64,000 nt of DNA from Chaetoderma sp. LZ-2023a (GCA_034401795.1 CM067370.1:56813717-56877716), one strand, 5' to 3'. Counted from the stretch's first letter, positions 30,087 to 41,739 are shown. Program-made: numbers and translations. Notes: generated by a model not told the origin, from the sequence alone.

Positions 30087-32925
30087 ATAACAAGAAGCCC
30101 AAGGGGCCTGTGTCGCTCACCTGGAGCACCATCAATTTTTGTCTTAATTGTTGGTGGTTGGTTTAGCAGTCTTTTAAATGAGTTTGTGGACATTTTTGCA
30201 AGTGCAATATGGCGGCCAAACACACTACATTTTGATTGGCCCACAGCGCCCATGTTTTTTTGATGGACCAACTTCCCTTGAACAAATTTTAATGGCCCAA
30301 ATTTTGGCCTGATCCCTTAAGCGGTTCTGGAGGAGTTGTTTTCAGGAAAACTAGGTGATCCAAGATGGTCGCCAAACCATTTGGTCAATCAAGTCCTCTT
30401 GAACAAACTTGGCTTACCTCTTGGCGGTTTCGGAGAAGATTTTTAAAGACATTTCTTAAAATCGGGCAAAATCCAAAATGGCCACCGGGCAAATTGGCGG
30501 ATCAGGTTCATTTGAACAAACTTGGATCCCTATGCCCTAAAAGATGCTTACTGACAAACATAATTGTTGTTCTTGAGAAGACGTTTTAAATTTCCCATTG
30601 CTTTAAGCATGGGAGCCTTGACGAGAAAATTATAAGATGGTCGTCAAACTGTTTATTCGACAATTTTGAAAATTGCAAATTTGAGCTTAGAATACCCAAA
30701 AACATACACAGCACCAATTTTGGCATCAAAATCCATCAAATAAAAAAATCCAATATGGCCGCCAAACAGGCTACATTTTCATTGGCCCACGGTGGCCATG
30801 TTTTTTGATGGAGCAACTTCCCTTCAACAAACTTTAATAGCCCTTAGTCCTTGATCATATCTCCCAAATTTCGGCCTGATTCCGTCAGTGGTTCTGGAGA
30901 AGTCGTTTTCGGGAAAACTAGGTCATCCAAGATGGCCGCCGAACCATTCTGTCAATCAAGTCGTCTTGAGCAAACTTGGCTTATGTCTTTCCCTAGATGA
31001 GGTTTGATAAGTTTTGAATCAATTCCCCAAGCGATTTCGGAGATTTTTAAAGACATTTCCTAAAATCTGCCAAAATCCAAGATGGCCGCCGGCCAAATTA
31101 GCCGATCGGCTTAGTTTTAACAAACTTGGATCCCTATGCCCTAAGGATTCTTCCTGCTAAATATAATTGAAATCGGCCTAGTAGTTCTCCAGAAGAAGAC
31201 ATTTTAAATTTCCAAATGCTTTAGTATGGGCGCCTTTGGCAAAATAATCCAAGATGGCCACCAAGCCATTTATCTGACAGTTTCGAAAATGGCAAATTTG
31301 AGTTCAGAATACCCAAAACCATATATACAACCAATTTCGGCCTCAAAATTCATCAAATAAAAAAATCCAATATGGCCGCCAAACAGGCTACATTTTCATT
31401 GGCCCACGGTGGCCATGTTTTTTGATGGAGCAACTTCCCTTCAACAAACTTTAATAGCCCGTAGTCCTTGATCATATCTCCCAAATTTCGGCCTGATTCC
31501 GTCAGTGGTTCTGGAGAAGTCGTTTTCGGGAAAACTAGGTCATCCAAGATGGCCGCCGAACCATTCTGTCAATCAAGTCGTCTTGAGCAAACTTGGCTTA
31601 TGTCTTTCCCTAGATGAGGTTTGATAAGTTTTGAATCAATTCCCCAAGCGATTTCGGAGATTTTTAAAGACATTTCCTAAAATCTGCCAAAATCCAAGAT
31701 GGCCGCCGGCCAAATTAGCCGATCGGCTTAGTTTTAACAAACTTGGATCCCTATGCCCTAAGGATGCTTCCTGCTAAATATAATTGAAATCGGCCTAGTA
31801 GTTCTCCAGAAGAAGACATTTTAAATTTCCAAATGCTTTAGTATGGGCGCCTTTGGCAAAATAATCTAAGATGGCCACCAAGCCATTTATCTGACAGTTT
31901 CGAAAATGGCAAATTTGAGTTCAGAATACCCAAAACCATATATACAACCAATTTCGGCCTCAAAATTCATCAAATAAAAAAATCCAATATGACCGCCAAA
32001 TACGCTACATTTTGATTGGCCCACGGCGGCCATGTTTTTTGACGGATTAACTCCCCTTGAACAAACTTTAATGGCCCTTAGTCCCTGGTCATATCTCCCA
32101 AATTTCGGCCTGATCCCTTCAGCGGTTCTGGAGGTCGTTTTGGGGAAAACTAGGTCATCCAAGATAGCCGCCGAACCATTCTGTCAATCAAGTCATCTTG
32201 AGCAAACTTGGCTTATGTCTTTCCCTAGATGAGGTTTCATAAGTTTTGCGTCGTTTCCCCAAGCGATTTCGGAGAAGAGGATTTTTAAAGCCATTTCCTA
32301 AAATCTGCCAAAATCCAAGATGGCCACCGGCCAAATTAGCCGATCGGCTTCATTTGAACAAACTTGGATCCCTATGCCCGAAGGATGCTTCCTGCTAAAT
32401 ATAATTGAAATCGGCCTATTAGTTCTCCAGAAGAAGACATTTTAAATTTCCCATTGCTTTAGTATGGGCTCCTTTGGCGGGAAAATAATCCAAGATGACC
32501 ACCAAACTTCGGCCTGATCCCTTCAGCGGTTCTGGAGGTCATTTTGGGGGAAAACTAGGTCATTCGACATGGCCACCGAACTATTTGGTCAATCAAGTGT
32601 TCTTGAACAAACGTGGCTTACCTCATTCCCTAGATGATGTTTCATGAGTTTTGAATCGATTCCTCAAGTGGTCTCGGAGAAGATTTTTAAAGACGTTTCC
32701 TAAAATCTGCCGAAATCCAAGATGGCCGCCGGCCAAATTGGACGATTGGCTCTATTTGAACAAACTTGGATCCCTATGCCCTAAGGATGCTTCCTGCCAA
32801 ATATAATTGAAATCTGCCCAGTGGTTCTTGAGAAGAAGTCGTTTAAAGGAAAAGTTGACGGACAGACGACGGACGGTCGCCACGGCATAAGCTCACTTGG
32901 CCTTTCAGGCCAGGTGAGCTAATAA
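30087..32925 (-). mobile_element. Large 'ATCTTGGAT' element (reverse) with 617-bp higher-order repeat
   Basis: The left edge ACAAGAAGCCCAAGGGGCCT (30087) and the right edge palindrome near 32885-32922 (AGCTCACTTGGCC/GGCCAGGTGAGCT) match the two termini seen in other copies. Inside are about 18 modules of 118-177 bases built on TCCAAGATGGCC. Four modules form a 617-base unit: equivalent points lie at 30761, 31378 and 31995. The first two units are nearly identical, with only a few differences noticed by eye, so the duplication is young. The ORFs in it (for example 31353-31547) arise from the repeat. It occupies the first intron of the six-Cys gene. Confidence 0.75.
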
Positions 32926-34080
32926 TGACACAGTCCAGCACAATTTCGTGCGCAACACATAATAACATAATGGGATTGTTGAAAGTATCTCTATCGACAA
33001 TAGGCCTAACAGGCCTCCAATACCAGATGATGACGACAACGACGATGATTAAAGAAAACATGGAAGATAATTAAATTTGTGTGATTAATACTTCTATATC
33101 ATGCTAACCAGCTTATTTGATTGTAGGTACTGGGCAGTAGCATTTACAGATAAGAGTAGTCCCTACTCCAGCGGGTATATAACGCTACCAGTTTAAGAAT
33201 ACGTTCATCTTAAAGATTGTCCTCAAAAACCTTATTACAGACATAAAATGTGTGCAAATTATTGATTTATAATTACATTTGATCATTGATAATATTGACC
33301 AAGATAATATCAATTATATAAAAGGTTTGGGCAGAGGCGCACAGACCCATATGTTTCGATAATGATAAAACATGAAAAAACACGTTCACCCAAGTATATA
33401 AATTACATTAGGGATACATCATGAAGATACCTTTAATGAATTTAAAAAAAACCATGAATGATTATTTTAACATTTGTCCTGTTGATAAACTGTTATTTAG
33501 CAGTTAGTGTCGGTGTGACGGGAGAACCCATTGCCTTTTGGGAAGCCGCCACCCCCTCCACTAACCTTGTGCCCTGTGGGACAAACCTGACCCTCTAATG
33601 CCCCCCCCCCACAAACATTTCATCGTGCTGCCACTGTATATTACATAGATTCCCATAGGTCCCATAGATTACAACATTCTTGATATAGTATGAAGATACG
33701 TATAATAAACAGAAGCGAACAAGAATGATTACTGTTGTCATTTGCATGGTGATAATTAAGCGTAATTTAACATTCCCATAAATTCCGATCATGAAAAAAC
33801 ATGTTCCACCAAATATATAAGATTACATGTTATCCTGGGTCAAACTGTAGCTCTATGGGAACGAAACTGTAGGAGGAGATATGGTCCAAACTTTTTAACC
33901 GAGAATAAGAAAGTAGAAAGACCCTGAGTAATTATAATAATCTGCATTTGCACGCTGATTAACGAAGCGCCAGAAATGAAAACTATTTCGAGCTTAATTT
34001 AAACTGGAAGCTGTTCTTCCGAAGCATTAGACCCAGTGAGGGAGGGAGGGAGTGTGTGTGTGCGTGCGCGCGTATGATTA
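32926..34080. other. Gene-free stretch with simple repeats
   Basis: Contains a C run at 33601-33610 and two related segments with CATGAAAAAACATGTTCACC-like sequence (about 33360-33415 and 33790-33830), plus a GGGAGGGAGGGAGTGTGTG repeat at 34036-34060. No exon was recognised. Confidence 0.45.
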
Positions 34081-34084
34081 CTGT

Positions 34085-34403
34085 GTTCTGCAGCTGTAGT
34101 AATAGAAACATCCTACGGCTGCAATCAGTCCTTCGTTTTTGCCCACTGTGCCGTGTCCTCAGCCGAAATCCTTAGCTTCCTCAGGTTCATTCTTGATTTG
34201 AGTATACCGAGTCCTGCTTTCTTGAGGTCACCTCGTAGCACGCTTAGCAGATTTATGCAACGACATCCTCTCCTGGCTTTGTATTTGGTGGCTCCTAGTA
34301 GGGCGAATTCCAAGGCTCTCTGCGCTGGTGTCTCTTCTGGCATCCTTAGTACATGGCCAAACATGGACCATCTTTGCTGGGTGACATTTACATACACATT
34401 CAT
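34085..34403 (-). pseudogene. LINE 3' end, C-terminal tail of RT protein
   Basis: From 34403 downward a 92-codon frame reads VTQQRWSMFGHVLRMPEETP AQRALEFALLGATK, then RRGCRCINLLSVLRGDLKKA and AEDTAQWAKTKD, a standard C-terminal tail of LINE reverse transcriptases. The upstream RT core is absent, so this is a 5'-truncated copy. It is the best of three such tails in the window (others near 24.6 and 26.5 kb). Confidence 0.7.
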
Positions 34404-34499
34404 TGTGTGTGCGTGCGTGAAATTGTGTGTACATCTTTCTGCTGTCCTAAATGTAACTCATACCACCCCTGATTGGTGTGAGTATTGAGATTGTTGCCA

Positions 34500-34790
34500 T
34501 ATGTCTATCTGCCTGTCTGTCTGTCCGCAGCCTATTTATGGAACGCAAGAATGTAGTATCGCCAGATTTGGCACACAACCATATAGCACAGTGGCACTAA
34601 GTGCATAGAGGAATACACATTTTTTAAACATAACTCGGGAATGCAAGACGGTAGAATCACCAAAATTGGCACATTCATTCAAATTGTGGTGGACTATATG
34701 TACTGTGAGGTCCAGTTCATAGGATCAGATATGTAGGTCATGGGGTCACTAAGTGCATTGGCAAAATAATGCACACGGACTTGTTTGGTC
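34500..34790. repeat. Tandem modules with 'GGAAYGCAAGACGGTAGAATC'
   Basis: Two units share GGAACGCAAGAATGTAGTAT / GGAATGCAAGACGGTAGAAT followed by a TTGGCACA phrase. Related, inverted sequence occurs near 15190 in the p47 intron. Confidence 0.45.
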
Positions 34791-34907
34791 TAGCTATCTT
34801 TGTTGGTTTATCTATGGTATTTTAATGTACCACAAATAACAAGTAGACTTGTGGATATAGGCTAATATACTAGACATAGCAATATGCTTTTAGTTTTCTG
34901 AACATAC

Positions 34908-35098
34908 GCGCATGCGGCTGTCATTGACGGCATATCATCGCCATTTCTTTTCAAGGCGAGACGAACACTCCCTTCATATCTCTTATTGCAAGCCGTCACC
35001 TGAGCCAAATCACACTGTTCTCCAGCAACCTTAACTGCCACCAATGTAAACAGCAATAGTAAGACTGAAAACAACCATACAGTAGGAGTATTGGACAT
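34908..35098 (-). CDS. Small secreted six-Cys protein, exon 1 (signal peptide)
   Basis: From ATG at 35098 the exon encodes a hydrophobic signal peptide (VWLFSVLLLLFTLVAV, likely cleavage after VAG at residue 26) and then EQCDLAQVTACNKRYEGS through MTAACA. It ends at GC/GTATGT, a strong donor, in a phase that fits the exon 2 acceptor 7 kb away. The assembled product is 109 residues with Cys at 29, 37, 63, 72, 80 and 99, enough for three disulphides in a mature chain of about 83 residues. It should be exported. Spacing of the form CxLxxVxxC...C...C recalls a large group of small invertebrate secreted proteins, but I cannot name the family or the function. The first intron is filled by repeat arrays. 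Confidence 0.75.
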
Positions 35099-35214
35099 GT
35101 GTATAATAACATAAGCCTATATTTGTTCTAAAACAAGAGCTCCAAGGGTCTATCAACGAAGACTTAATTGTTAGAAATTATCAACCCAGCTTTCAGCCCG
35201 GTGGTTTAGTACTC

Positions 35215-35425
35215 TTAACCCTTTAACCCGCGAATTTATTCAAGATAATTTAAATTTTCTCATAGAAAATGTCCATTTACAGACCAAAAAAAGTTATCGA
35301 GCCAGTCATTCCAGCGGTAAATTTTCAAAAATAGTCTTCCTTTGGTCTGCAAATGGGCATTTCTCGATACCACTGAAAAAGCCGTTTCTCGGCTGATATG
35401 AGCGTTAGAGTGTTAAATGGATTAC
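35215..35425. mobile_element. TTAA-type foldback MITE
   Basis: TTAACCCTTTAACCCGCG opens the element. The centre has arms ATAACTTTTTTTGGTCTG-like and AGTCTTCCTTTGGTCTGCAA around GAGCCAGTCATTCCAGCGG. It ends GAGTGTTAAATGG, so the right target site has changed. It lies just upstream of the six-Cys gene start. Confidence 0.6.
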
Positions 35426-35429
35426 TGGA

Positions 35430-36060
35430 AAGCTTTGAAAACCAGGGGTTATCATAAACAAATAAATTGTCCAATAAGATGTGTGTATCTTAGATCAGAA
35501 GCTTCTTGTCTTTCAGGTCCTCCAGTAAACTTTGGTTACATTTTGGATGACAACACAAATTATACTAAAAGTATATTCACTAAGCTTGACTTACAGGTTG
35601 AAATCAGTATTTTGATGAATCATATTGACAGGTTATGATCATGGTGACGCAATTACAGTAATTATGTCTTCAAATGACCAGTCTGAGGCAATCTGCACCA
35701 TGCCTAGACTGCAGGTTTTGCTTGGCGTCATGAAGAGCGCTTATAATCGCAATGTTGTGATGACCCAAGTACCAATATATTTCTACTAAGATCTTAACGG
35801 ATCTTCACCAAATATTTGCTTCATGTTGTGATTGGGTCACAACAACATTATTTTGGAAATTAAGTTTCTGCATAGGCAACAGTCACAATTTTTTATTGTG
35901 GTGGGGTGGGTGGGCACATTTCCTCTGGAAATTTTTTTAAATCAGATGATCCGAGATACAAATTCATTATTTCTATCGATCAAAACTACACAAAACAGTG
36001 ACAATTTGCCTGATAATTTACACGAGGTGGGTGGGTGGGATCCTGTTAAAGATGTTAATA
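35430..36060. other. Gene-free stretch upstream of the six-Cys gene
   Basis: No firm feature. At 35507-35518 a CTTGTCTTTCAG acceptor-like site is followed by a short open frame (PPVNFGYILDDNTNYTKS) up to a CAG/GTTGAA site; no partner exon was found, so it is not called. Confidence 0.3.
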
Positions 36061-36101
36061 TTTTAAAACTAATTTAACTGAAACTGTTGCCATAGACAGC
36101 T

Positions 36102-36232
36102 ACGTGTGTGTGTGTGTGTGCGTGCGTGCGTTCGTATGTGCGCGTGCCTGTGTATGTGTATGTGTGCGTGCCTGTATGCATGTGTATGTGCGTGCGCGTA
36201 CATATGTGCAGTTCCCGCACGCATGTGTGTGC
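36102..36232. repeat. (TG)n/(TGCG)n microsatellite
   Basis: A run of GTGTGTGTGTGTGTGTGCG decays into imperfect TGTATGTGCG units. The Val/Cys-rich and His/Thr-rich ORFs over it are artefacts. Confidence 0.9.
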
Positions 36233-36868
36233 TGTTATTATATTGAGTTTTCAATTTAACATGTATATTATCTTACTTGTTGTGTTCTCCATTTACTCTC
36301 TTTAAATATAAAATGATGATTACTCTTTTAAGCAGATTTAATATGACATATAGATATGGATTGTCTATATTTATATCCCACATGTCTATCCCGTTCATTT
36401 TGCCAGAGGCTGGAGCTGCTCATGATTTGTCAGTCATGCCTGCATGATTTCATCTTAAAAACTAAACACACAGCTGTCATTAAATTTAACATCTGAATCT
36501 TTTTTTCTAATTACATCAACATAACAGTGAAGCCATCACAATTTTTTATTTGGATTTAGCGATCTCGTATTAAACCTGATTTTACAATAAAACTATGAGA
36601 TTGTATCACACCCTGTCAAAGGTAACATCCACCCACTCCTATTACCTGGTGTGGCTGGTGGGAAAACTAACAGATTCAGCATGCCCATAATACAATCATA
36701 AAATAGGCTTATTTGAAAGAAATAACATTAAATTGTGACATGTGTCAGAGAAGTTTCTGACAGAATCCGGCATTTTTCAAACTATACAGGCCAGATGGAG
36801 ACAATTGGCGTACTAAACGCATATCCATAGCAAAAGACATTAAGGTTAACCATTTTGCATTAGTTATA

Positions 36869-37614
36869 CGAGAGGCCCAAGGGGCCTGTATTGCTCACAT
36901 TGAACATAGGCATTGCAATTAGAAAGGTCCTCACCTATAAGTATAACCTGAAGGTTTTGGCCAGAATTGTAACAAGAACAACGCTGCCTCCTACCAAATT
37001 TGTTTAAAATCGGTCCAGAGGTTCTCAAGAAGATATTTCCCATTGCTTTACTATGGGAGATTTTGGGCTGGAAAAATCCAAGACGGTTGCCGACCTATTT
37101 ATCTGACAATTTCGAAAGTGAACAATTTGAAATCACAATACCCAAAAGCATAACCAAAGCAAATTTCTACTTCAAATTCCATTAAATAAAATATTTCAAT
37201 ATGCCTGCCAAAATGGTGACATCTGATTCGTCGATGGCTCTTTGTCCTTAATCAAACTTCCGAAAGTTCGGCAAAATTCCTTCAGCAGTTTGGTAGTAAT
37301 AGTTTTCTTGGAAATTAGGTAATCCAAGATGGTCGCCGAAGATTGTGGCCAATCAAGTTCCCTTGAATAAACTTGGTTCAGCTGTTGCCCTAGATGTTTC
37401 ATGAATTTTTAATCGATACCCAAAGTGGATTCGGAGAATATTTTTAGGGTCATTTGAACGAACTTGCATCCATATGGCCCTAGGATGCTAACCTGCAAAG
37501 TTTGTTTGAAATCCACCCAGTGGCTCTTGAGAGTAAGTAATTTAAATGACCAGTTGATGGGCGACCGTCGCATCGGCATAAGCTCACTTGGCCTTTTCAG
37601 GCTAGGTGAACTAA
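36869..37614 (-). mobile_element. 'ATCTTGGAT' element, short complete reverse copy
   Basis: It starts ACGAGAGGCCCAAGGGGCCT GTATTGCTCAC and ends GCTCACTTGGCCTTTTCAGG CTAGGTGAACTA. At about 745 bases it has both termini but only about four modules (AAATCCAAGACGGTTGCC, GTAATCCAAGATGGTCGCC). This shows the family moves or is copied as units with variable module number. Confidence 0.65.
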
Positions 37615-38190
37615 TAATATGAATCTACCAAATATGGCATAAATGATCAAGCAGTTTGAACAATCATACCTAAGTACTATGCATATAGCATAGACCACTA
37701 ACACATCTTAGTAAAGTCTTTTGGAACAGCCAAAGTTGAGAATCTTTAAACCAATTCCGAGTTTATCAATGCACACAGTACGCCTATTAGATAGAGATAG
37801 AGAGGAAATTAGTACCAAAAGAATCCTTATTGCATACTTTTAGGATGGAGGAATGGCGGTCGAAATCAATAGCTCCCAGATGTGCAGATACTTAGACATT
37901 GCTGCACGTTTATGTCATGGGTAACATAGCCTTTCTGGTCCTTTTGAAAAATGGATCCACGGATCGAGGATCCCTGGGGCTAAAAGTTGCGCTTATATCA
38001 TTCAACCTGTGTATCACTGATGCAATACAACTTTAACAGCTCCTAATGATGCGTCATATGCCGTGTGAAATACTACCCTACTGCCAAGGACTGCCCAACC
38101 CCCGCTAATACCACCGCAATATCTGTACCTATTATTAATTCCAGTCTATCGGAGGTGTTCGTGCGTGCGTGCGCGAGCGCGCGCGCTCGT
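37615..38190. other. Gene-free stretch
   Basis: No ORF, repeat or exon could be supported here. Confidence 0.4.
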
Positions 38191-38650
38191 AACTGGTGTA
38201 AACCGGGGACATTTATACACCTTTACAACGGGGACACATAGCAACCGGGGACGTCCCCGGTTGTTTTAAGGCCAAAAACGGTTATCTCACGCTATTTCTA
38301 TCACCCCCTTAATGCAACGTCCCATTCCGAGTGTCGTCCCCATTTAGTCCGATTAGTACGGACCACAGTATACACACGGTGCTGGTGATCATTTCTGCAC
38401 AATATACGCATTCATTCGCATGTCCCCGGTTTATGACTGGTCAGTCAGAGTGTGTATAGCGTCCCCAGTTCATCGTCAATCAACATGACACCAGATGCTG
38501 TGGCATACATCGTACATTGTAGGCAAACAAGAAGCATGACGTCCCAGTCACAACTGCACAGCAAACATATCTGTGTGGGTGTGATTGCCCTGCCGGTACC
38601 CGTATACCGGCAGGTTCCTGCACACCCACATGGTACCCGCATACCTGCAT
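38165..38650. repeat. GC-rich patch with CCGGGGAC motifs and palindromes
   Basis: It opens with a GCGTGCGTGCGCGAGCGCGC run. CCGGGGAC or CGGGGACA occurs near 38205, 38229 and 38246, and its complement near 38254, 38423 and 38461. 38242-38263 is a perfect 22-base palindrome centred on GACGTC. 38589-38614 is a hairpin with arms CCTGCCGGTA and TACCGGCAGG. The function is unknown; it may be a decayed GC-rich repeat. Confidence 0.5.
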
Positions 38651-38932
38651 GAATTAAGTAACAATTGAATTCTGCTACCTATTTTGAAAATTAATTTGAC
38701 TGCATAAAGCAGCAATAATATCAAGTAAAATTAGCTAATTACCTAATTTGATTTGATAGCATTGCTGCCTTAAGCGGTCATATTAGTTGCAAAATAATCA
38801 AACAGCTTATATATATGATTGGTTTTAAAATGAAATACAAATAAGCAACAACATCTTCCAATCAAATTAGGCTCAAAATATTCAGCAACTTCCATGTAAA
38901 CTCACTCACTTACCCCTTATTTGATGATGTGT

Positions 38933-39022
38933 TGAATGTTTTGACACTAATTTGACTGAAAGATATTGGCGCTATAGGCAGAAACAGCTTCCAAGCAATT
39001 AGTTTCAAAATATCCAACCATC
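38933..39022. mobile_element. Small palindromic MITE, GAAACTAATTTGACTG family
   Basis: GTTGAATGTTTTGACACTAA and TTAGTTTCAAAATATCCAAC frame the element, with TTGGCGCTATAGGCAGAAAC in the centre. A related half copy is at 38665-38760. Confidence 0.6.
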
Positions 39023-39140
39023 TTGCTGTGAACTGTTAGAGACTAGATATCACACCTTTATGGTGTAGCAAAATGGTTCATGTTTGGACTTTACTCAGTT
39101 ACCTACTGCTATCTCACAAGGGCACAATGGCAGGCATTCT

Positions 39141-39330
39141 GAGGGGTGGAATTCAATAAGGCGATTTAAACCTCGGTTTAGCCTAAACCAGGTAACAAAT
39201 CTCTACTTCAACCGAGTAATAAAAGATTTGTCACCCGCTTTATTCTTAAGCCGAGTCCGCATTCAATAAGCGGGTTTACACCTGGTAACATCCAGCCCTA
39301 CACCACGATCAAATCATGTTCAGGTATTTA
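39141..39330. repeat. Left end of a possible 4.75-kb DNA transposon
   Basis: GAGGGGTGGAATTCAATAAG then GCGATTTAAACC at 39141 is matched, inverted, at 43861-43892. Subterminal motifs (TTTAAACC, GGTTTA, ACCAGGTAAC, and a second ATTCAATAAGCGGGTTTA at 39252) repeat in both orientations, as expected for transposase-binding sites. Confidence 0.5.
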
Positions 39331-40984
39331 GTCTTTTAACTTATTGAACCTGAGTCACCAGATAGGAAGAATTATATACAACGTAAGAAACAAATTGTTG
39401 AATATTTAAAATACTAATTCGCCTGAAAATGTTTTCTATATGACAATACAATGGTCCAATCTAATTATTTTCGAAATGGCAATCTGTATGCCTGTATATG
39501 CAAACAAGCCACGTACCTATGTTGGCACATTTACATTAGCCGATTTGACGCGATTTGTCGTTGACGACATGATCGCCAGAGAAAACAATCGTATACGACA
39601 TGCCCGTCTACGTTAACAGATTTTAGCCCCTTGGTTGCGCTCGAATTTGAGCCAAATTGGAATAAACGTATTAGATACAGCACAGCACGCACACAGCACA
39701 TATACGTGCGCAGACTTGCAAAGCAATATTAAATTTACAGTTTGCATTGTCGATATGACATGCAAATTGTCAAGTGCACATAATATTCTGAAATTGCCCG
39801 ATTATTATGTGCCGGTAAAACAATGACTGATAATGTATTCACACTACTCTATTCTGTCTTCGCACACATCAAATCTGGTCTAAAATCAGCTAATGAGGCC
39901 TTTCTTTGCGCATGTCAGACACACAGCGTGTGCCGAAACGATCGGAAGATGAATAGATACCTATATTTATTAAACATCATTAAGGGACACGGCAATGTTA
40001 TCAAAAAGGAAAATGTAGATGGTTAACGAGAGCAATAATAGATTGCAAACATTCGCCACCCCATCCCACCCCCGTTTTTAACACATAGAAATCGTTTTTT
40101 CGGGAACCCTATAGTAGGCATACGTTTACACTCTTTCTTGTAGTAAAATTTGAGTCAGGTCTGACATGTAGTTTCCAGGACTAGATTTTAAACATTTGTC
40201 CGATTCGGCTCCTGTTTTTTCCAGATTATAGCGAAAGTCTGAAAATTCTCATCCATGGTAAGTTCGTTTGCGGTGTTAAAATCTACGGCAAAGCAGACAC
40301 ACAGTTTCGGATATACCCATTGATTCGAAAATCGATCGGATCTAGATCCGGATCAGGCCCAAAGTCAACGATAGCAATGCTCTTTCATGTGTTATAAGGG
40401 CAAGCTTTTCAGTGGTTTATAAGCTACCGCTCTGGACCTGCCCACCCACCCGCCCGCCCACATGCCCACCCGCCTGCACATCCACACCAGCCTGCCCGCA
40501 CGCACGCACGCACCCACCCACACACTCACCCATGCACTCGATCACAACACCTTCTTCGCCGAGAAAGATCAAAGCTCGCCTCGCTCGGGGGGGGGGGGGG
40601 GGGGGAGGGAGGAGGGATTTATAATTAATTTCATACATAAACATGAGCATCAGAGAGGAGAACCCCTCGCCATTTTCTACTTGCACGGTGATAGATTCCC
40701 AGTTATTGAACACGGGCAATGATACCAAGCCATTAACCTCGTTTATATACGTGACCTCTTAATGCGTAGTTCATTTTTAGATTCCAAGCTTAAGTGTAAA
40801 TACATGCCAGAGACAGGGCTGCTGATGTTAAATCATATATCCTTGACCAGAAATCAATGCATGTATATAAACAAGCTGAATCGATCGATACAGCTAGTAC
40901 AAGCACTCCTAAGAAATGAACTCTTGGTAGTCTGTTCTCCCGAACTCCTAACAAGGTAACTAACGATGGTCAGCTTAACGTAAT
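39331..40984. other. Mostly gene-free stretch inside the inverted-end pair
   Basis: 40025-40410 carries modules of the AACGAGAGCAATAATAGATT / TTGTCCGATTCGGCTC family seen at 51 kb. 40440-40540 is a CCCACC/CGCACG low-complexity run, and 40588-40606 is a G homopolymer. No gene is supported. Confidence 0.4.
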
Positions 40985-41263
40985 AGTAAAATCAGACGTC
41001 CAGGTAGAACTAGAGACATATTTGTCATCTGTCCTACCCGATGAAGATTCGAAGACTGGTGGCGCGTACACCATAAGACATTCCCCACATTGGCTAAGTT
41101 TGCGAGAAAATATCTTTGCGTGACCACTACCAGCTGTCCAGCTGAGAGACGCTTTACTAAGTCAGGACAAATTGTTTCCACCAAACGAGTCACTCTAAAG
41201 CCGGACAAAGTTAACATGCTGTCGTTCCTGGCAGCTAATCTACCAAAATTTGCTCTGAAATAA
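40985..41263 (+). pseudogene. hAT transposase C-terminal (dimerisation) domain remnant
   Basis: From 41051 the frame reads EDWWRVHHKTFPTLAKFARK, then YLCVTTTSCPAERRFTKSGQ, KRVTLKPDKVNM, LSFLAANLP and a stop at 41261-41263. This is the conserved hAT dimerisation motif (W...FP.LA..A..YL.....S..SER.FS..G). A part in the previous frame (VQVELETYLSSVLPDEDS) precedes it across a frameshift at about 41049. The rest of the transposase is absent. A TTAA MITE follows directly. Confidence 0.85.
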
Positions 41264-41269
41264 TTGTAA

Positions 41270-41490
41270 AGAGAACTGGAGATATTTGCTTGTAAACAGT
41301 TTCTCTTAGAAAATGGCCATTTGCAGAGCAAGAGTCTATTTTTAAAATTTTTACCACTAGAATGATTGGCTCCATAATTACGCCAGTCATTCCAGTTATA
41401 AATTTTCAAAAATAGTCTTCTTGCTCAGCAAATGAACATTTCTCAAGACCAATGCAGAAGCCGTTTTTTACTGTAGTGTTAAAGGGTTAA
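41270..41490. mobile_element. TTAA-type foldback MITE
   Basis: Arms AATGGCCATTTGCAGAGCAA and TTGCTCAGCAAATGAACATT surround a hairpin with ACTAGAATGATTGGCTCC / GCCAGTCATTCCAGTTAT. The right end is GTGTTAAAGGGTTAA with TTAA at 41487-41490. The left outer end is not clear. Confidence 0.65.
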
Positions 41491-41739
41491 TTAAATGAGT
41501 TACATCTCATGATGCTAATCTTATCTCAAATGTTGTATTGCACCGATAGAATATGTTCTATAGATTCCATATCATTCATATCCTGCCACATTCTCTGATC
41601 TGTATCGCAATTATCTGCTTTGTAATATTGCGTAAATGTTAAACGGTGAACGCCACCATTTTGTCTCCTCAAGCTATAGTGTGTGATGTCATGTAGGCGC
41701 CAATGCATTACATTCTTCATTATGTAATACTCATCACGT

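Noticed and set aside
31353..32162. ORFs with MDDLVFPKTTS on the minus strand
   Set aside because: Repeated because the 617-bp unit is repeated; part of the satellite-like element and not a gene.
35519..35600. Exon-like frame PPVNFGYILDDNTNYTKS between CAG-type sites
   Set aside because: Weak donor, no partner exon, no recognised family.
40417..40728. Pro- and Gly-rich ORFs on both strands
   Set aside because: Caused by CCCACC runs and a G homopolymer.
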